Shown: positions 34,607 to 43,685, numbered from the stretch's first letter. The stretch is 64,000 nucleotides of DNA from Sediminibacterium sp. TEGAF015 (GCF_025997995.1 NZ_AP026683.1:2604501-2668500), one strand, 5' to 3'. Numbers and translations: made by a program. The notes: generated from the letters alone by a model not told the origin.

Positions 34607-36208
34607 ATGCGAACGTCTTTTTTATCCTTAATAGGATTTCTGACTTTTCTTGGTTTTTCTTGTGGGTGGAATAATGCTTCAGAAAAAGAAGTTATTAGAG
34701 ATAGTTCAATTACAATAACCACATCCTATAATCCTCTTTTTTTAGATAGTGTAGCATTGCAGACGTTTCTGGAATCTAATGGCTGGGCCAAAGCTTTCAG
34801 TAAACAAATGAATGACTTTTATACAGACCGTAATTTTGAATTTGCCTGGTTTGATTCTTCAGGACTTTCAGAACAAGCGCATCACTTTTATAATTTACAG
34901 AACGACTATATTTCCAGATTGTCAGACAGCTCTTTATTTAATCAGCAGTTCCAAGATTTATATACAGCCTTTGCAAATAAAAAAGCTAAACAAATAGTAG
35001 CGAATAAGGAGGTTGTCAATACTGAATTGTTGTTCACTGCTCAGTTTTTTGTGTATGCAGAGAAAATGTACAAAGGTTCGAATATTCAGCTGGCAGATTT
35101 GGGTTGGTATATCCCTAGAAAAAAAGTAAATCTTCATGCACTGCTCGATACAGTGATTAATAAAAAAGTAACCGAGATTATTAATCTTGCACCAGTTAGC
35201 TTGCAATATCCAAGAATGGAACAATGGTTGTTTCGGCTGGCAGAAATGCAAAAATTGGAAGTTGCCGATTCGCTGCCCCGTTTAAAAAAATCACTCAAAA
35301 GTGGCGATACCAGTTCTTTGATTCCGAGAATAAAAAACCGGTTACACTTTTTGCAGGGCGATGTATTAACCAGTAATAATTTATTTGATACAAGTCTTGT
35401 TATAGCCATCAAAAAATTTCAGGAGAGACACGGAATTGATGAAGATGGTATCATTGGAAACAAAGTGATAGAAGATCTGAATGTACCCGTTAGGAAAAGA
35501 ATGGAGCAATTGCTTATTAATATGGAGCGAGCCAGATGGATGCCATCTATGCAAGACAGTACATATGTTTTAGTGAATATTCCCGAATTCAGACTGCGCG
35601 TTTTTGAAGATGGTAAAAATGTGCTGAAGATGAATGTGATTGTAGGATCGGAAGCAAACAATTCTGTTATTTTTAATGGCAATCTTCAGTATGTTGTATT
35701 CAGTCCTTATTGGAATGTTCCGGAAAGTATTGTAAGAAAAGAAATATTGCCGGCAATCAGTAGAAACAAAAATTATATTGCTAAACACAATATGGAAATC
35801 ACCGGTTATGTAAATGGGCTTCCTCAGATTAGACAAAAGCCGGGTTCCAATAATGCATTGGGAAGAGTGAAGTTTTTATTCCCCAATAATTTTAATATTT
35901 ATTTGCACGATACACCTAACCGGAATTTGTTTTCACAAAGTAACAGAGGCTTAAGCCACGGTTGTATAAGAATTGCAGAGCCCAAAAAATTTGCCGAGTT
36001 TCTGTTGCGTGATCAACCACAATTTACTAGTACAACAATGGACAGTCTGATGTATCTAGAAAAGGAAAAATGGGTTACTTTAAAAAAGAAAATACCTGTA
36101 TTCCTGGTGTATTTTACTTCCTGGGTTGATGCCTCAGGACAGTTGCATTTCAGAAGGGATATATATAAGCACGATCAGAAAATGGCCATAAAATTATTTC
36201 AACCTTAA
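34607..36208 (+). CDS. L,D-transpeptidase (YcbB-like), probable lipoprotein
   Basis: From ATG 34607 (MRTSFLSLIGFLTFLGFSCG) this encodes 533 residues. The lipobox GFSC supports lipidation and this start; the ATG at 34589 would add six residues before the signal. Order: an N-terminal helical scaffold (about 40-230), a peptidoglycan-binding unit (IKKFQERHGIDEDGIIG), and the YkuD catalytic domain with HDTP and SHGCIR (Cys453). It would cross-link peptidoglycan (3-3 bonds) or attach proteins in the periplasm. Size and domain order resemble E. coli LdtD (YcbB). Confidence 0.88.
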   Translation: MRTSFLSLIGFLTFLGFSCGWNNASEKEVIRDSSITITTSYNPLFLDSVALQTFLESNGWAKAFSKQMNDFYTDRNFEFAWFDSSGLSEQAHHFYNLQNDYISRLSDSSLFNQQFQDLYTAFANKKAKQIVANKEVVNTELLFTAQFFVYAEKMYKGSNIQLADLGWYIPRKKVNLHALLDTVINKKVTEIINLAPVSLQYPRMEQWLFRLAEMQKLEVADSLPRLKKSLKSGDTSSLIPRIKNRLHFLQGDVLTSNNLFDTSLVIAIKKFQERHGIDEDGIIGNKVIEDLNVPVRKRMEQLLINMERARWMPSMQDSTYVLVNIPEFRLRVFEDGKNVLKMNVIVGSEANNSVIFNGNLQYVVFSPYWNVPESIVRKEILPAISRNKNYIAKHNMEITGYVNGLPQIRQKPGSNNALGRVKFLFPNNFNIYLHDTPNRNLFSQSNRGLSHGCIRIAEPKKFAEFLLRDQPQFTSTTMDSLMYLEKEKWVTLKKKIPVFLVYFTSWVDASGQLHFRRDIYKHDQKMAIKLFQP

Positions 36209-36217
36209 ACTATTGGT

Positions 36218-37390
36218 ATGCAAATAGCAGAAGTAAACAATCCGCAGTTAGCCTGGGACTTTCTGGAAGTGAATGCCATGATGAATGCCGGAAATGCCAA
36301 CTACATTCGCGCGCTCAATAATGAAGTGAATGAGGTTTTTGATCCTGCCAAAAATAAAAATTTCAAATGGGGCAAAGCAAAACGCTGGGTGGCTTTTGCA
36401 GATAATGGAGAGCCCATTGGAAGAGTTGCGGCATTCACCAATGAAAAATACATCAATAAGGGAACTGAATTTAAAACAGGCGGTGTTGGTTTTTTTGATT
36501 GCATCAATGACCAGGCAACTGCGAATGTTTTGTTTGATACCGCAAAAGAATGGTTGATTTCGGAAGGAATGGAAGCCATGGATGGCCCAATTAATTTTGG
36601 GGACAGAGATAAATGGTGGGGATTGATGGTGGAAGGCTTTGAGCAGGCGCCCATGTATGGAATGTCTTATAATCCCTCTTATTATAAAGCCTTGTTTGAG
36701 GGATATGGATTCAAAAATTACTACAATCAGTATTATTATTACATGAATGTAGATGACCCGCTTCCTGAAAAATTTCCTGAAAGGTATGAGAAGTTCAATG
36801 CCAAGCCAGGCTATGCTGTTAAGCATATAAAATTGCAAAACCTTGAAAAGTACGCTGGCGATTTTGCAACAGTTTATAATGCGGCTTGGGCGCAACATGG
36901 AGAAGCAAAGGAAATTACCAAAGAACAGGTAGTCAAGCTCTTCAAAAAAATGAAGCCCATAATGGACGAAAGAGTAGTGTGGTTTGCTTATTACAAAGAG
37001 GATCCGATTGCTATGTTTATTAATATTCCTGATTTGAATCAATATTTTAAGCATTTTAACGGGGAGTTTGGATTATTACAAAAGCTGCAATTGTTGTGGA
37101 TGAAGTGGCGGGGTACCAATAAAAGATTAACCGGTCTGGCTTTTGGGGTGGTCCCCAAATACCAGGCACTAGGTGTAGACAGTTATCTGATTTATGCTGC
37201 TGGTCTTCAATTGCAGGGGAAAGGCTGGTATCTTCAGTACGAAATGGGCTGGGCGGGCGACTGGAACCCTAAAATGGTGAATATTTATAAAAGCCTTGGC
37301 GGAAAGCAAAGCAGACAGATGGTGACTTTCCGATATATTTTCGACGAAAAATATCCTTTTGAAAGGCATCCTGAGATGGATTATAAATAA
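36218..37390 (+). CDS. GNAT-like acetyltransferase family protein
   Basis: This 390-residue cytoplasmic protein of the YghO-like group is widespread in Bacteroidota. It carries an N-terminal GNAT-like region (GEPIGRVAAF, then VGFFDCINDQATANVLFD) and a second GNAT-like half with FGVVPKYQALGVDSYLIYA, which resembles the acetyl-CoA loop. Typical motifs include GPINFGDRDKWWGLMVEGF. The acyl acceptor is unknown. It sits 9 bases after the L,D-transpeptidase and 20 before dnaX. The family assignment is moderate; the activity is not shown. Confidence 0.75.
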   Translation: MQIAEVNNPQLAWDFLEVNAMMNAGNANYIRALNNEVNEVFDPAKNKNFKWGKAKRWVAFADNGEPIGRVAAFTNEKYINKGTEFKTGGVGFFDCINDQATANVLFDTAKEWLISEGMEAMDGPINFGDRDKWWGLMVEGFEQAPMYGMSYNPSYYKALFEGYGFKNYYNQYYYYMNVDDPLPEKFPERYEKFNAKPGYAVKHIKLQNLEKYAGDFATVYNAAWAQHGEAKEITKEQVVKLFKKMKPIMDERVVWFAYYKEDPIAMFINIPDLNQYFKHFNGEFGLLQKLQLLWMKWRGTNKRLTGLAFGVVPKYQALGVDSYLIYAAGLQLQGKGWYLQYEMGWAGDWNPKMVNIYKSLGGKQSRQMVTFRYIFDEKYPFERHPEMDYK

Positions 37391-37410
37391 GTTATATTGC
37401 AGCAATTTCT

Positions 37411-39231
37411 ATGGAGAATTTTGTAGTATCAGCCCGTAAATACCGTCCTCAGAACTTTAATACAGTTGTGGGGCAGCAACATATTACCACCACCTTGAAG
37501 AATGCCATTCGCAATCAGCAACTGGCACACGCCTTTTTGTTCTGTGGGCCACGTGGTGTAGGTAAAACCACATGTGCCAGAATTTTGGCGAAGACAATCA
37601 ACTGTACCAATCCAACATCGGAAGGCGAAGCTTGTAATACTTGCAGTAGCTGTGTTTCCTTTGATGCAGGTACTTCCATGAATATTCATGAACTGGATGC
37701 GGCCAGTAATAACTCAGTAGACGATATCAGGGCGCTAGTAGAACAGGTGCGTTTTGCTCCGCAAGCTGGTAAGTACAAGGTATATATTGTGGACGAGGTA
37801 CATATGTTAAGTTCCAGTGCCTTCAATGCATTTTTGAAAACCTTAGAAGAGCCGCCACCTTTTGCCATATTTATTTTAGCAACTACCGAGAAGCACAAAA
37901 TTCTACCTACCATTTTAAGTCGATGTCAAATCTTCGATTTTAAAAGAATCACAAATAATGATACGGTAGAACATTTACAAGAAATAGCTACCAAGGAACA
38001 TATCAATGCTGAAAAAGCAGCATTACAAGTGATTGCACAAAAGAGCGAAGGCTGTATGCGTGATTCCTTAAGTATTCTAGATAAGATTGTCAGTTTTACC
38101 AATGGAACAGTAACGTATCAGAATACACTGGAGCACCTGAATATTTTAGATGAAGATTATTTCTTCCAATTGTTGGATTGTATGCAGCAACAGGATATGG
38201 CGGGAGCTATGTTGCTGTATGATCAGATCAATCGTAAAGGATTTGAAGGGGATCTTGTATTGAATGGGTTTGCGGAATTTATTCGCAACCTGTTGGTTTG
38301 TAAAGACGCTAAATCCGCTTCTTTGCTAGAAGTAGTAGAAGGGATGCAACAAAAATACGAGCAGGTAGCAGCACATACTTCCTTGAGTTATCTGGTGAGT
38401 GCGCTGAATATTCTGAACGATACAGAGGTTAACTATAAAATGGCGCGTAACAAAAGATTGCATGTTGAACTCGCGTTAATCAAACTTAGTTTTTTACAAC
38501 AAGCGATTGAATTGAGCCAGGACAAATCGGGGGTATCAAAAAAAAAACGGGTTGATGGTCCTATAGCTTTTAGAGCCAGACCTATTCAATCTCTGGTACC
38601 ACCAGTTCCTACGAATACGGCATCCACTGCCGGTAATGCAAAAATTTCTTCAGGAACTGAAGCTTCAGCAACAAGCCAGCAATCGGCCCAAATCAATCAG
38701 GCTCCTTCTGCTAAATTGTATGTTGAGCAGACAGCACCTGCTGTGACTCCTCCGCCAGGCACATTAAAGACGGGTCCAAAAAAATCTTTGCTTGAAGCAT
38801 TAAAAGAAAAAGCAGGTGCAGCATATGAGATTGAAGAAGTAAAGGAAGCGAAGCCTCTTACAGAAGAGACATTGCGCTCCTTCTGGGAATCTTATATTAA
38901 ACAACTGGAGCAACAATTGAAACACTCTGCAGTTGGTACATTCAAGATTGCCAGTTTAGAAATCGATAACGATATTCATTTTACTGTAAGGGTATCTGCT
39001 GTAACTGCACAGAAATTTATTGAGTCTGAGAAGTTGGTCTTATTAGAGCAGTTGCATGCTCAGTTTAATAATCGTGCTATCAATTTTACTATACTGGTAG
39101 AAGAAGGTGAAAAAGAAGATGTTCCATTGCATATGCGCCTCAATAGCAAACAAAGATTTGAGCGCATTGCAGAACAGTACCCATTGGTGAAAGAACTTCG
39201 CGACAGGCTGCGTTTAGAAATTGACTATTGA
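37411..39231 (+). CDS. dnaX: DNA polymerase III gamma/tau subunit
   Basis: This 606-residue clamp-loader subunit has Walker A GPRGVGKT (46-53), a zinc module with C65, C75, C78 and C81, the Walker B/DEAD-like VDEVHMLS, the arginine-finger region ATTEKHKILPTILSRCQ and domain III to about residue 370. Then comes a Pro/Ala/Ser/Thr-rich linker (about 385-470) and a C-terminal tau-specific domain (about 480-606). Between domain III and the linker a run of ten A (38538-38547) encodes three of the lysines at S376-K377-K378-K379-R380. Slippage there would end translation within 2 or 6 codons and yield a gamma-like product. Confidence 0.95.
   Translation: MENFVVSARKYRPQNFNTVVGQQHITTTLKNAIRNQQLAHAFLFCGPRGVGKTTCARILAKTINCTNPTSEGEACNTCSSCVSFDAGTSMNIHELDAASNNSVDDIRALVEQVRFAPQAGKYKVYIVDEVHMLSSSAFNAFLKTLEEPPPFAIFILATTEKHKILPTILSRCQIFDFKRITNNDTVEHLQEIATKEHINAEKAALQVIAQKSEGCMRDSLSILDKIVSFTNGTVTYQNTLEHLNILDEDYFFQLLDCMQQQDMAGAMLLYDQINRKGFEGDLVLNGFAEFIRNLLVCKDAKSASLLEVVEGMQQKYEQVAAHTSLSYLVSALNILNDTEVNYKMARNKRLHVELALIKLSFLQQAIELSQDKSGVSKKKRVDGPIAFRARPIQSLVPPVPTNTASTAGNAKISSGTEASATSQQSAQINQAPSAKLYVEQTAPAVTPPPGTLKTGPKKSLLEALKEKAGAAYEIEEVKEAKPLTEETLRSFWESYIKQLEQQLKHSAVGTFKIASLEIDNDIHFTVRVSAVTAQKFIESEKLVLLEQLHAQFNNRAINFTILVEEGEKEDVPLHMRLNSKQRFERIAEQYPLVKELRDRLRLEIDY
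38538..38547 (+). other. A10 slippery run in dnaX (candidate gamma-producing site)
   Basis: Ten consecutive A follow TC. In frame: TCA AAA AAA AAA CGG. With one extra A (or a -1 shift) the reading becomes ACG GGT TGA, a stop after two codons. With one A fewer (or a +1 shift) it reads AAC GGG TTG ATG GTC CTA TAG. Both alternative frames close at once, giving a ~380-residue protein that holds domains I-III. A run of five G lies 4 bases upstream. Confidence 0.6.
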
Positions 39232-39261
39232 TGCTTATATTTATATCGCAATAATCAATCT

Positions 39262-40668
39262 ATGTTAAAACCTTATTTCTTTTTCCTGCTGGCGTTATGT
39301 TCAGTTGGTGTATTTGCGCAGCCTAATTTTTCTAGACTTACTATTGAAGAAGCTGCAAAAAAAGCTGATAAGGAAAATAAATTGGTAATGCTGGTAATTA
39401 CATCGGAAAAATGTGTTCAGTGTAACGACGTTGCTGAGGCAGGATTGGTGGCTGCAAAAAATAGTATAGATAGCAATTGTATTTTAATTCAGCAACCTCG
39501 GTTTCCTGTTGAGTTTAATGCAGCAAATTCAATCTATACAGTACCTAAAGATTTTTTTGGTATTATTTGGTTTGATGCACAGTTAAACATTTTACAAATA
39601 TTACCTTCAAGCTCTACATCGTCGTATCCCTATATTCAAGGTATTCAACGTGCCAAAGCAGAATTGCGTTCGAATAATGGTTCGTTTAAAGAATTGAAAC
39701 AAAATTATTATAATAAAGTTGGTGATTTTGTAGTGATTCGAAAGCTTGTAGACAAAGTACTAAAGATTGGATTTGAACCTCATTCCAATCTTATTGACGA
39801 ACTCACACAAAAGGCACCTGATGATTCAGCAACTGCTATCAGTTTTCTTCAATATGTTTTGAGATGCGCCCCTATTGTTGGTTCTACAGCACAAAAATTT
39901 GTAGAAAAGCAAAGAGATAATTACATGATGGCTTGGTATAATATGCCTTTGAGAGAACGTCAGGTTATTAATAGTAGAATTTCCTTTAAGTCTATCAATA
40001 AAGCAATTGAAGATAAAAACCTTCCTTTTGCGTATCAAGTTGCTTCATTTAGGCAAAACACTTTTACTACCGATAAGCCTGAAGAAGGGCCTAAAGCCAA
40101 TATGCAGTTAATGCTCACCTATTATAAAGGCGTTAATGATACTGTTAATTATATGCGTAATGTATTTTCTTTTTATGAACGTTACTTCATGAATATAAAG
40201 CCTGAAGATATTCGCAAAGAAGATTCATTGGCGCAACTAAAGTTGCTCAATACTACTGGTTCGGGGATTCCCCCTGAAGTTTTTGCTCAAATTCCAGATA
40301 GCATTCGTAATAAGTTAGGTAAAACTGTTCGTGTTCAAGGCGTACAACGAAGTGTGATACCATTTGCACCCCGAGGGCAATTTTATGCCAATGCGTTGAA
40401 TGAAGGAGCATGGGATGTATATACTTTTTCTAAAAATCCTGCATACTTAAGTAAGGCCTTAATATTAGCTAAACGCGGATTAGAGTTTTATGAATCAGCA
40501 GAATTGATGGATACTTATGCAAGGTTACTATATAGAACAGGCAATAAAGCCGAAGCCATTAATTGGGAAGAAAAAGCTATTAAACTAAGATCTACTATGC
40601 GTTTTTCTGCTGCAGCATTTGAAACAGTATTGAATAAAATGAAACAGGGAGAAGTAAATATCGATTAA
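39262..40668 (+). CDS. Secreted thioredoxin-fold protein with helical-repeat C-terminus
   Basis: This 468-residue protein has a signal peptide ending near VFAQ (residue 20). Residues ~25-130 resemble a thioredoxin-like domain with a CVQC pair (51-54) in the active-site position, after KLVMLVITSEK. The remainder is mostly helical; the last ~80 residues (LILAKRGLEFYESAELMDTY, then GNKAEAINWEEKAIKLR) look like TPR units. A periplasmic redox or folding role is plausible, but CVQC is not a classical CxxC of a known oxidase or reductase. It follows dnaX after 30 bases. Confidence 0.7.
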   Translation: MLKPYFFFLLALCSVGVFAQPNFSRLTIEEAAKKADKENKLVMLVITSEKCVQCNDVAEAGLVAAKNSIDSNCILIQQPRFPVEFNAANSIYTVPKDFFGIIWFDAQLNILQILPSSSTSSYPYIQGIQRAKAELRSNNGSFKELKQNYYNKVGDFVVIRKLVDKVLKIGFEPHSNLIDELTQKAPDDSATAISFLQYVLRCAPIVGSTAQKFVEKQRDNYMMAWYNMPLRERQVINSRISFKSINKAIEDKNLPFAYQVASFRQNTFTTDKPEEGPKANMQLMLTYYKGVNDTVNYMRNVFSFYERYFMNIKPEDIRKEDSLAQLKLLNTTGSGIPPEVFAQIPDSIRNKLGKTVRVQGVQRSVIPFAPRGQFYANALNEGAWDVYTFSKNPAYLSKALILAKRGLEFYESAELMDTYARLLYRTGNKAEAINWEEKAIKLRSTMRFSAAAFETVLNKMKQGEVNID

Positions 40669-40680
40669 AGTTTTCTTTAT

Positions 40681-41124
40681 TTATTTTTTATTAAGCGGCC
40701 ACTCGCCCTTAGCATTTGGAATGGGGTCTCCATGTGGATCGGAGGAAGGATAATTTAGAAATTGATCAAGCTTATCAATCAATTTTTTACTCTGGATATG
40801 TTCCAATTGTTCAGCAACTTCATGTACTTCATCCCAGTTAAAAGACAGTTTTTCGTGTAAGAATGTTTCCCAAAGGCGGTGTTTTCTAACGATTTCTATG
40901 GCCCTTTTTTTGCCTTCTTTGGTTAAAGAAGACTTGCCGTATCGTTCGTATTGAATCAGTTTTTTATCCTTTAGCTTTTTCAGCATATCATTTACAGAAG
41001 CAGGTTTCACCCCCAGGTGGGCCGCAATTTCATTGGTCCCTGCTTCTTCCTTTTCTCCAACTTCAATAGTGAGCTTAAAGAGTCCTTTTAAATAATTTTC
41101 TTCTGTATACGACAATACTTGCAT
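40681..41124 (-). CDS. DtxR/MntR-family metal-dependent repressor
   Basis: This 147-residue protein has an N-terminal winged helix (SYTEENYLKGLFKL, IAAHLGVKPASVNDMLKKL) and a dimerisation/metal-binding domain with EQLEHIQ and the C-terminal HGDPIP. It lacks the SH3-like third domain, as in MntR. It is divergent from a TonB receptor, and a dyad TTAGGCTCGTCTAA sits between them. It probably represses metal-uptake genes when Fe or Mn is sufficient. Which metal it reads cannot be told. Confidence 0.88.
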   Translation of the reverse strand: MQVLSYTEENYLKGLFKLTIEVGEKEEAGTNEIAAHLGVKPASVNDMLKKLKDKKLIQYERYGKSSLTKEGKKRAIEIVRKHRLWETFLHEKLSFNWDEVHEVAEQLEHIQSKKLIDKLDQFLNYPSSDPHGDPIPNAKGEWPLNKK

Positions 41125-41160
41125 GGGTTAAAAATACGCTAAAATCAAAATAAATATTTG

Positions 41161-41174
41161 TTAGGCTCGTCTAA
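41161..41174. promoter_or_regulatory. Candidate DtxR/MntR operator
   Basis: TTAGGCTCGTCTAA is an imperfect dyad (10 of 14 positions symmetric) resembling known DtxR/MntR sites (TTAGG...CCTAA). It directly follows AATATTTG (41153-41160), a one-mismatch -7 element pointing to the TonB receptor, so a bound repressor would cover the start of transcription. Confidence 0.6.
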
Positions 41175-41247
41175 CATTTATAGTTTTACCCCGTAATAAA
41201 CCAAAACAATTCTGTTAATGTCTTTTCCGCAAGTAATACAATTAGTA

Positions 41248-43386
41248 ATGCGAAGATGCTTTTGCGCTGCATATGCTTTGTTTTTACTTGTTCTGATACT
41301 GCCAGTTTGCCTTATTGCACAAGCCAGAAAAGACAGTTCAAAAATTGTAGCAGCAGATACTTCCCAATTGTTAAAGCCCATGAGCCGTGATCTGGACGAA
41401 GTAGTTGTAACGGGTACAATGAAAGAAGTAAAACGAGTGGAAAGCCCTGTACCTGTTGAAGTATACAGTGCTGCTTTTCTGAAAAAGAATCCAGCCTTCC
41501 ATGTATTTGAAGGATTGTTACACGTTAACGGAGTTAGGCCACAGAACAATTGCAATATTTGCAATACAGGTGAAATTAAAATCAATGGACTACCGGGTGC
41601 TTATACAATGGTATTGATTGATGGTATGCCCATTGTGAGTGCGCTCTCAACTGTTTATGGATTATCAGGTATTCCTGCTTCCATGATAGAAAGAATTGAA
41701 ATTGTAAAAGGCCCAGCTTCTTCATTGTACGGAAGTGAAGCCATCGGAGGACTGATCAATATTATCACTAAAAAAGTAAGTGATAAGCAAAGTATCGGAT
41801 TAGATCTAATGACAACAACCTGGGGAGAAACCAATACGGATCTTGCATTCACCAATAAAGTAGGAGCAAAGGCCCATGTTTTAACTGGCATTAATTACTT
41901 TAATTATTCAAATCCCGTTGATCAGAATAAAGATGGATTTACCGATTTAAGCTTACAACAGCGGATTAGCCTATTTCAAAAATGGTCTATACAGCAAAGG
42001 CAAAATCGCCAATTCAATTTAGCTGCGCGGTATTTATATGAAGACCGATGGGGTGGCCAAATGAACTGGAACAAAAATTACAGAGGTACAGATGTAATAT
42101 ATGGCGAAAGTATTTATACTAATCGGGTGGAATTGATGGGAAATTATCAACTGCCTGTTAAAGAAAAGATGAATCTTGCTTTTTCGCTGAATCACCATCA
42201 CCAGAACAGCATGTATGGAAATACCTTGTACATGGGCAAACAGCAAGTGGCATTTGCTCAAATTACTTGGGATAAAAAAATAAGGAATCACGACTGGTTG
42301 TTAGGTGCTGCTGCACGCTATACTTATTACAATGACAATACGCCTGGCACAGGCGCGCCGCATCCCGGCAGTTGGGGATTGCAACCACAGAAAGTAGTAT
42401 TGCCAGGGCTTTTTGTACAGGATGAAATTACCCTGAATGATCAGCATAAAATATTGCTGGGGCTTCGATACGATTATCACTCCAAACACGGAAATATAGT
42501 AACACCAAGGTTGGCATATAAGTACACTTTTAATCCACAGCAATTCCTACGATTGAATATTGGAACGGGCTTCCGTGTAGTAAATTTATTTACCGAAGAC
42601 CATGCCGCATTGTCCGGTGCAAGAAAAGTAGTGATTGCTGAACAGTTACAACCAGAAAAATCTTTTAATATCAACCTCAACTATATTCATAAGCTCTACG
42701 GTAGAAACAGTAATGTCACTACATTAGATGTATCAGCCTTTTATACCTATTTCAATAATCGGATTGTAGGTGATTTTGAAACCGATCCCAATCAAATCAT
42801 TTATACCAATTTGCAAGGTCACGCCATAAGCAAAGGTGTTTCGGTAGGGGCAGATATTGCATTGCAGAATCGCTTGAAATTGAATCTCGGCGGAACCTAT
42901 ATGGATGTGGCTTTGTATCAAAACGGGCAAAAAGCACAGCAGATACTGACAGAACGGTTCTCTGGAACCTGGACCTTGTCTTATAAGTTTCCGGCAATTC
43001 ATCTGGATATAGACTATACGGGTAATATTTACAGCCCCATGCGTTTGCCTTTGCTCGGACCGCTCGACCCGCGACAGCCATACTCCCCCTGGTATAGCTT
43101 ACAAAATATTCAGTTCAGTTTTCATTATTGGAAAGGAATGGAACTCTATGGAGGCATCAAAAACCTCCTTAATTTTCTGCCCACACGTTACAGTCCTTTT
43201 TTGATTGCCCGTGCGCAGGATCCCTTCGATAAAAACGTGCAGTTTCAACCCAATGGTCAGGTGCTGGCCACATCAGATAATCCTTATGCACTGAGTTTTG
43301 ATCCCACTTATATGTTTGCGCCTAATCAGGGAATTCGGGGCTTTTTAGGAATTCGCTATACTTTTAAACAATCATTTATACACTAA
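41248..43386 (+). CDS. TonB-dependent receptor, probably for a metal chelate
   Basis: ATG 41248 (MRRCFCAAYALFLLVLILPV) gives a clean signal peptide ending CLIAQA, and 712 residues; an upstream ATG at 41218 would add ten. There is no carboxypeptidase-like extension: the plug starts at DEVVVTGTMKEVKRVESPVP. It contains VNGVRPQNNCNICNTGEIKI with a CxxC pair, VLIDGMPIVSALSTVYG and KGPASSLYGSEAIGGLINII, followed by a BtuB/FepA-like barrel. Its divergent DtxR-type neighbour and dyad suggest a metal-chelate substrate and induction under metal limitation. The two plug cysteines are unusual and may bind metal or form a disulfide. Confidence 0.88.
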   Translation: MRRCFCAAYALFLLVLILPVCLIAQARKDSSKIVAADTSQLLKPMSRDLDEVVVTGTMKEVKRVESPVPVEVYSAAFLKKNPAFHVFEGLLHVNGVRPQNNCNICNTGEIKINGLPGAYTMVLIDGMPIVSALSTVYGLSGIPASMIERIEIVKGPASSLYGSEAIGGLINIITKKVSDKQSIGLDLMTTTWGETNTDLAFTNKVGAKAHVLTGINYFNYSNPVDQNKDGFTDLSLQQRISLFQKWSIQQRQNRQFNLAARYLYEDRWGGQMNWNKNYRGTDVIYGESIYTNRVELMGNYQLPVKEKMNLAFSLNHHHQNSMYGNTLYMGKQQVAFAQITWDKKIRNHDWLLGAAARYTYYNDNTPGTGAPHPGSWGLQPQKVVLPGLFVQDEITLNDQHKILLGLRYDYHSKHGNIVTPRLAYKYTFNPQQFLRLNIGTGFRVVNLFTEDHAALSGARKVVIAEQLQPEKSFNINLNYIHKLYGRNSNVTTLDVSAFYTYFNNRIVGDFETDPNQIIYTNLQGHAISKGVSVGADIALQNRLKLNLGGTYMDVALYQNGQKAQQILTERFSGTWTLSYKFPAIHLDIDYTGNIYSPMRLPLLGPLDPRQPYSPWYSLQNIQFSFHYWKGMELYGGIKNLLNFLPTRYSPFLIARAQDPFDKNVQFQPNGQVLATSDNPYALSFDPTYMFAPNQGIRGFLGIRYTFKQSFIH

Positions 43387-43447
43387 TTAATACTGTTGTG
43401 AATACCATGGGTATTTACTTCCGCGAAAGCATTCGTATCTTTATACC

Positions 43448-43657
43448 ATGGAACAAGAACAAAAAACAACACAAGACGCTATAGATATCATAGTAAAGCC
43501 TTTCGGACAAATCGTTGTTACGGCTAAAATGAATATTCACAAACCCGATGGAACTATAGATGTAAAAGAAAAAGTTTCTTTCTGTGGTTGCGGATTATCT
43601 AAAAACAAACCCTATTGTGATGCCTCTCACAAGGAATTGTTGAAAGACAAAGTGTAA
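43448..43657 (+). CDS. CDGSH-type iron-sulfur protein
   Basis: This 69-residue protein has one 2Fe-2S CDGSH motif, CGCGLSKNKPYCDASH (about residues 47-62): three Cys and one His are in place, and the usual Gly of CDGSH is Ala. The N-terminus DIIVKPFGQIVVTAKMNI forms the expected beta part. The cluster is redox-active and labile in known members. It sits 62 bases after the metal receptor and 29 before the CoA-binding gene. A near -7 element TATCTTTA (43436-43443) suggests its own start. Confidence 0.88.
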   Translation: MEQEQKTTQDAIDIIVKPFGQIVVTAKMNIHKPDGTIDVKEKVSFCGCGLSKNKPYCDASHKELLKDKV

Positions 43658-43685
43658 ATAGTAAAAGGGGAGTAAAGTATTTTAA

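Noticed and set aside
36248-37054. 268-codon minus-strand frame opposite the acetyltransferase-like gene
   Set aside because: It lies wholly antisense to a well-conserved gene in a tight plus-strand operon and shows no recognisable protein pattern.
41178-41585. 135-codon minus-strand frame over the start of the TonB receptor
   Set aside because: It overlaps the receptor signal and plug coding region and the putative operator; no domain or start signal.
43401-43415. Palindrome AATACCATGGGTATT before the CDGSH gene
   Set aside because: Short arms (6 bases) in A/T-rich DNA, no promoter element in the right place; could be chance.
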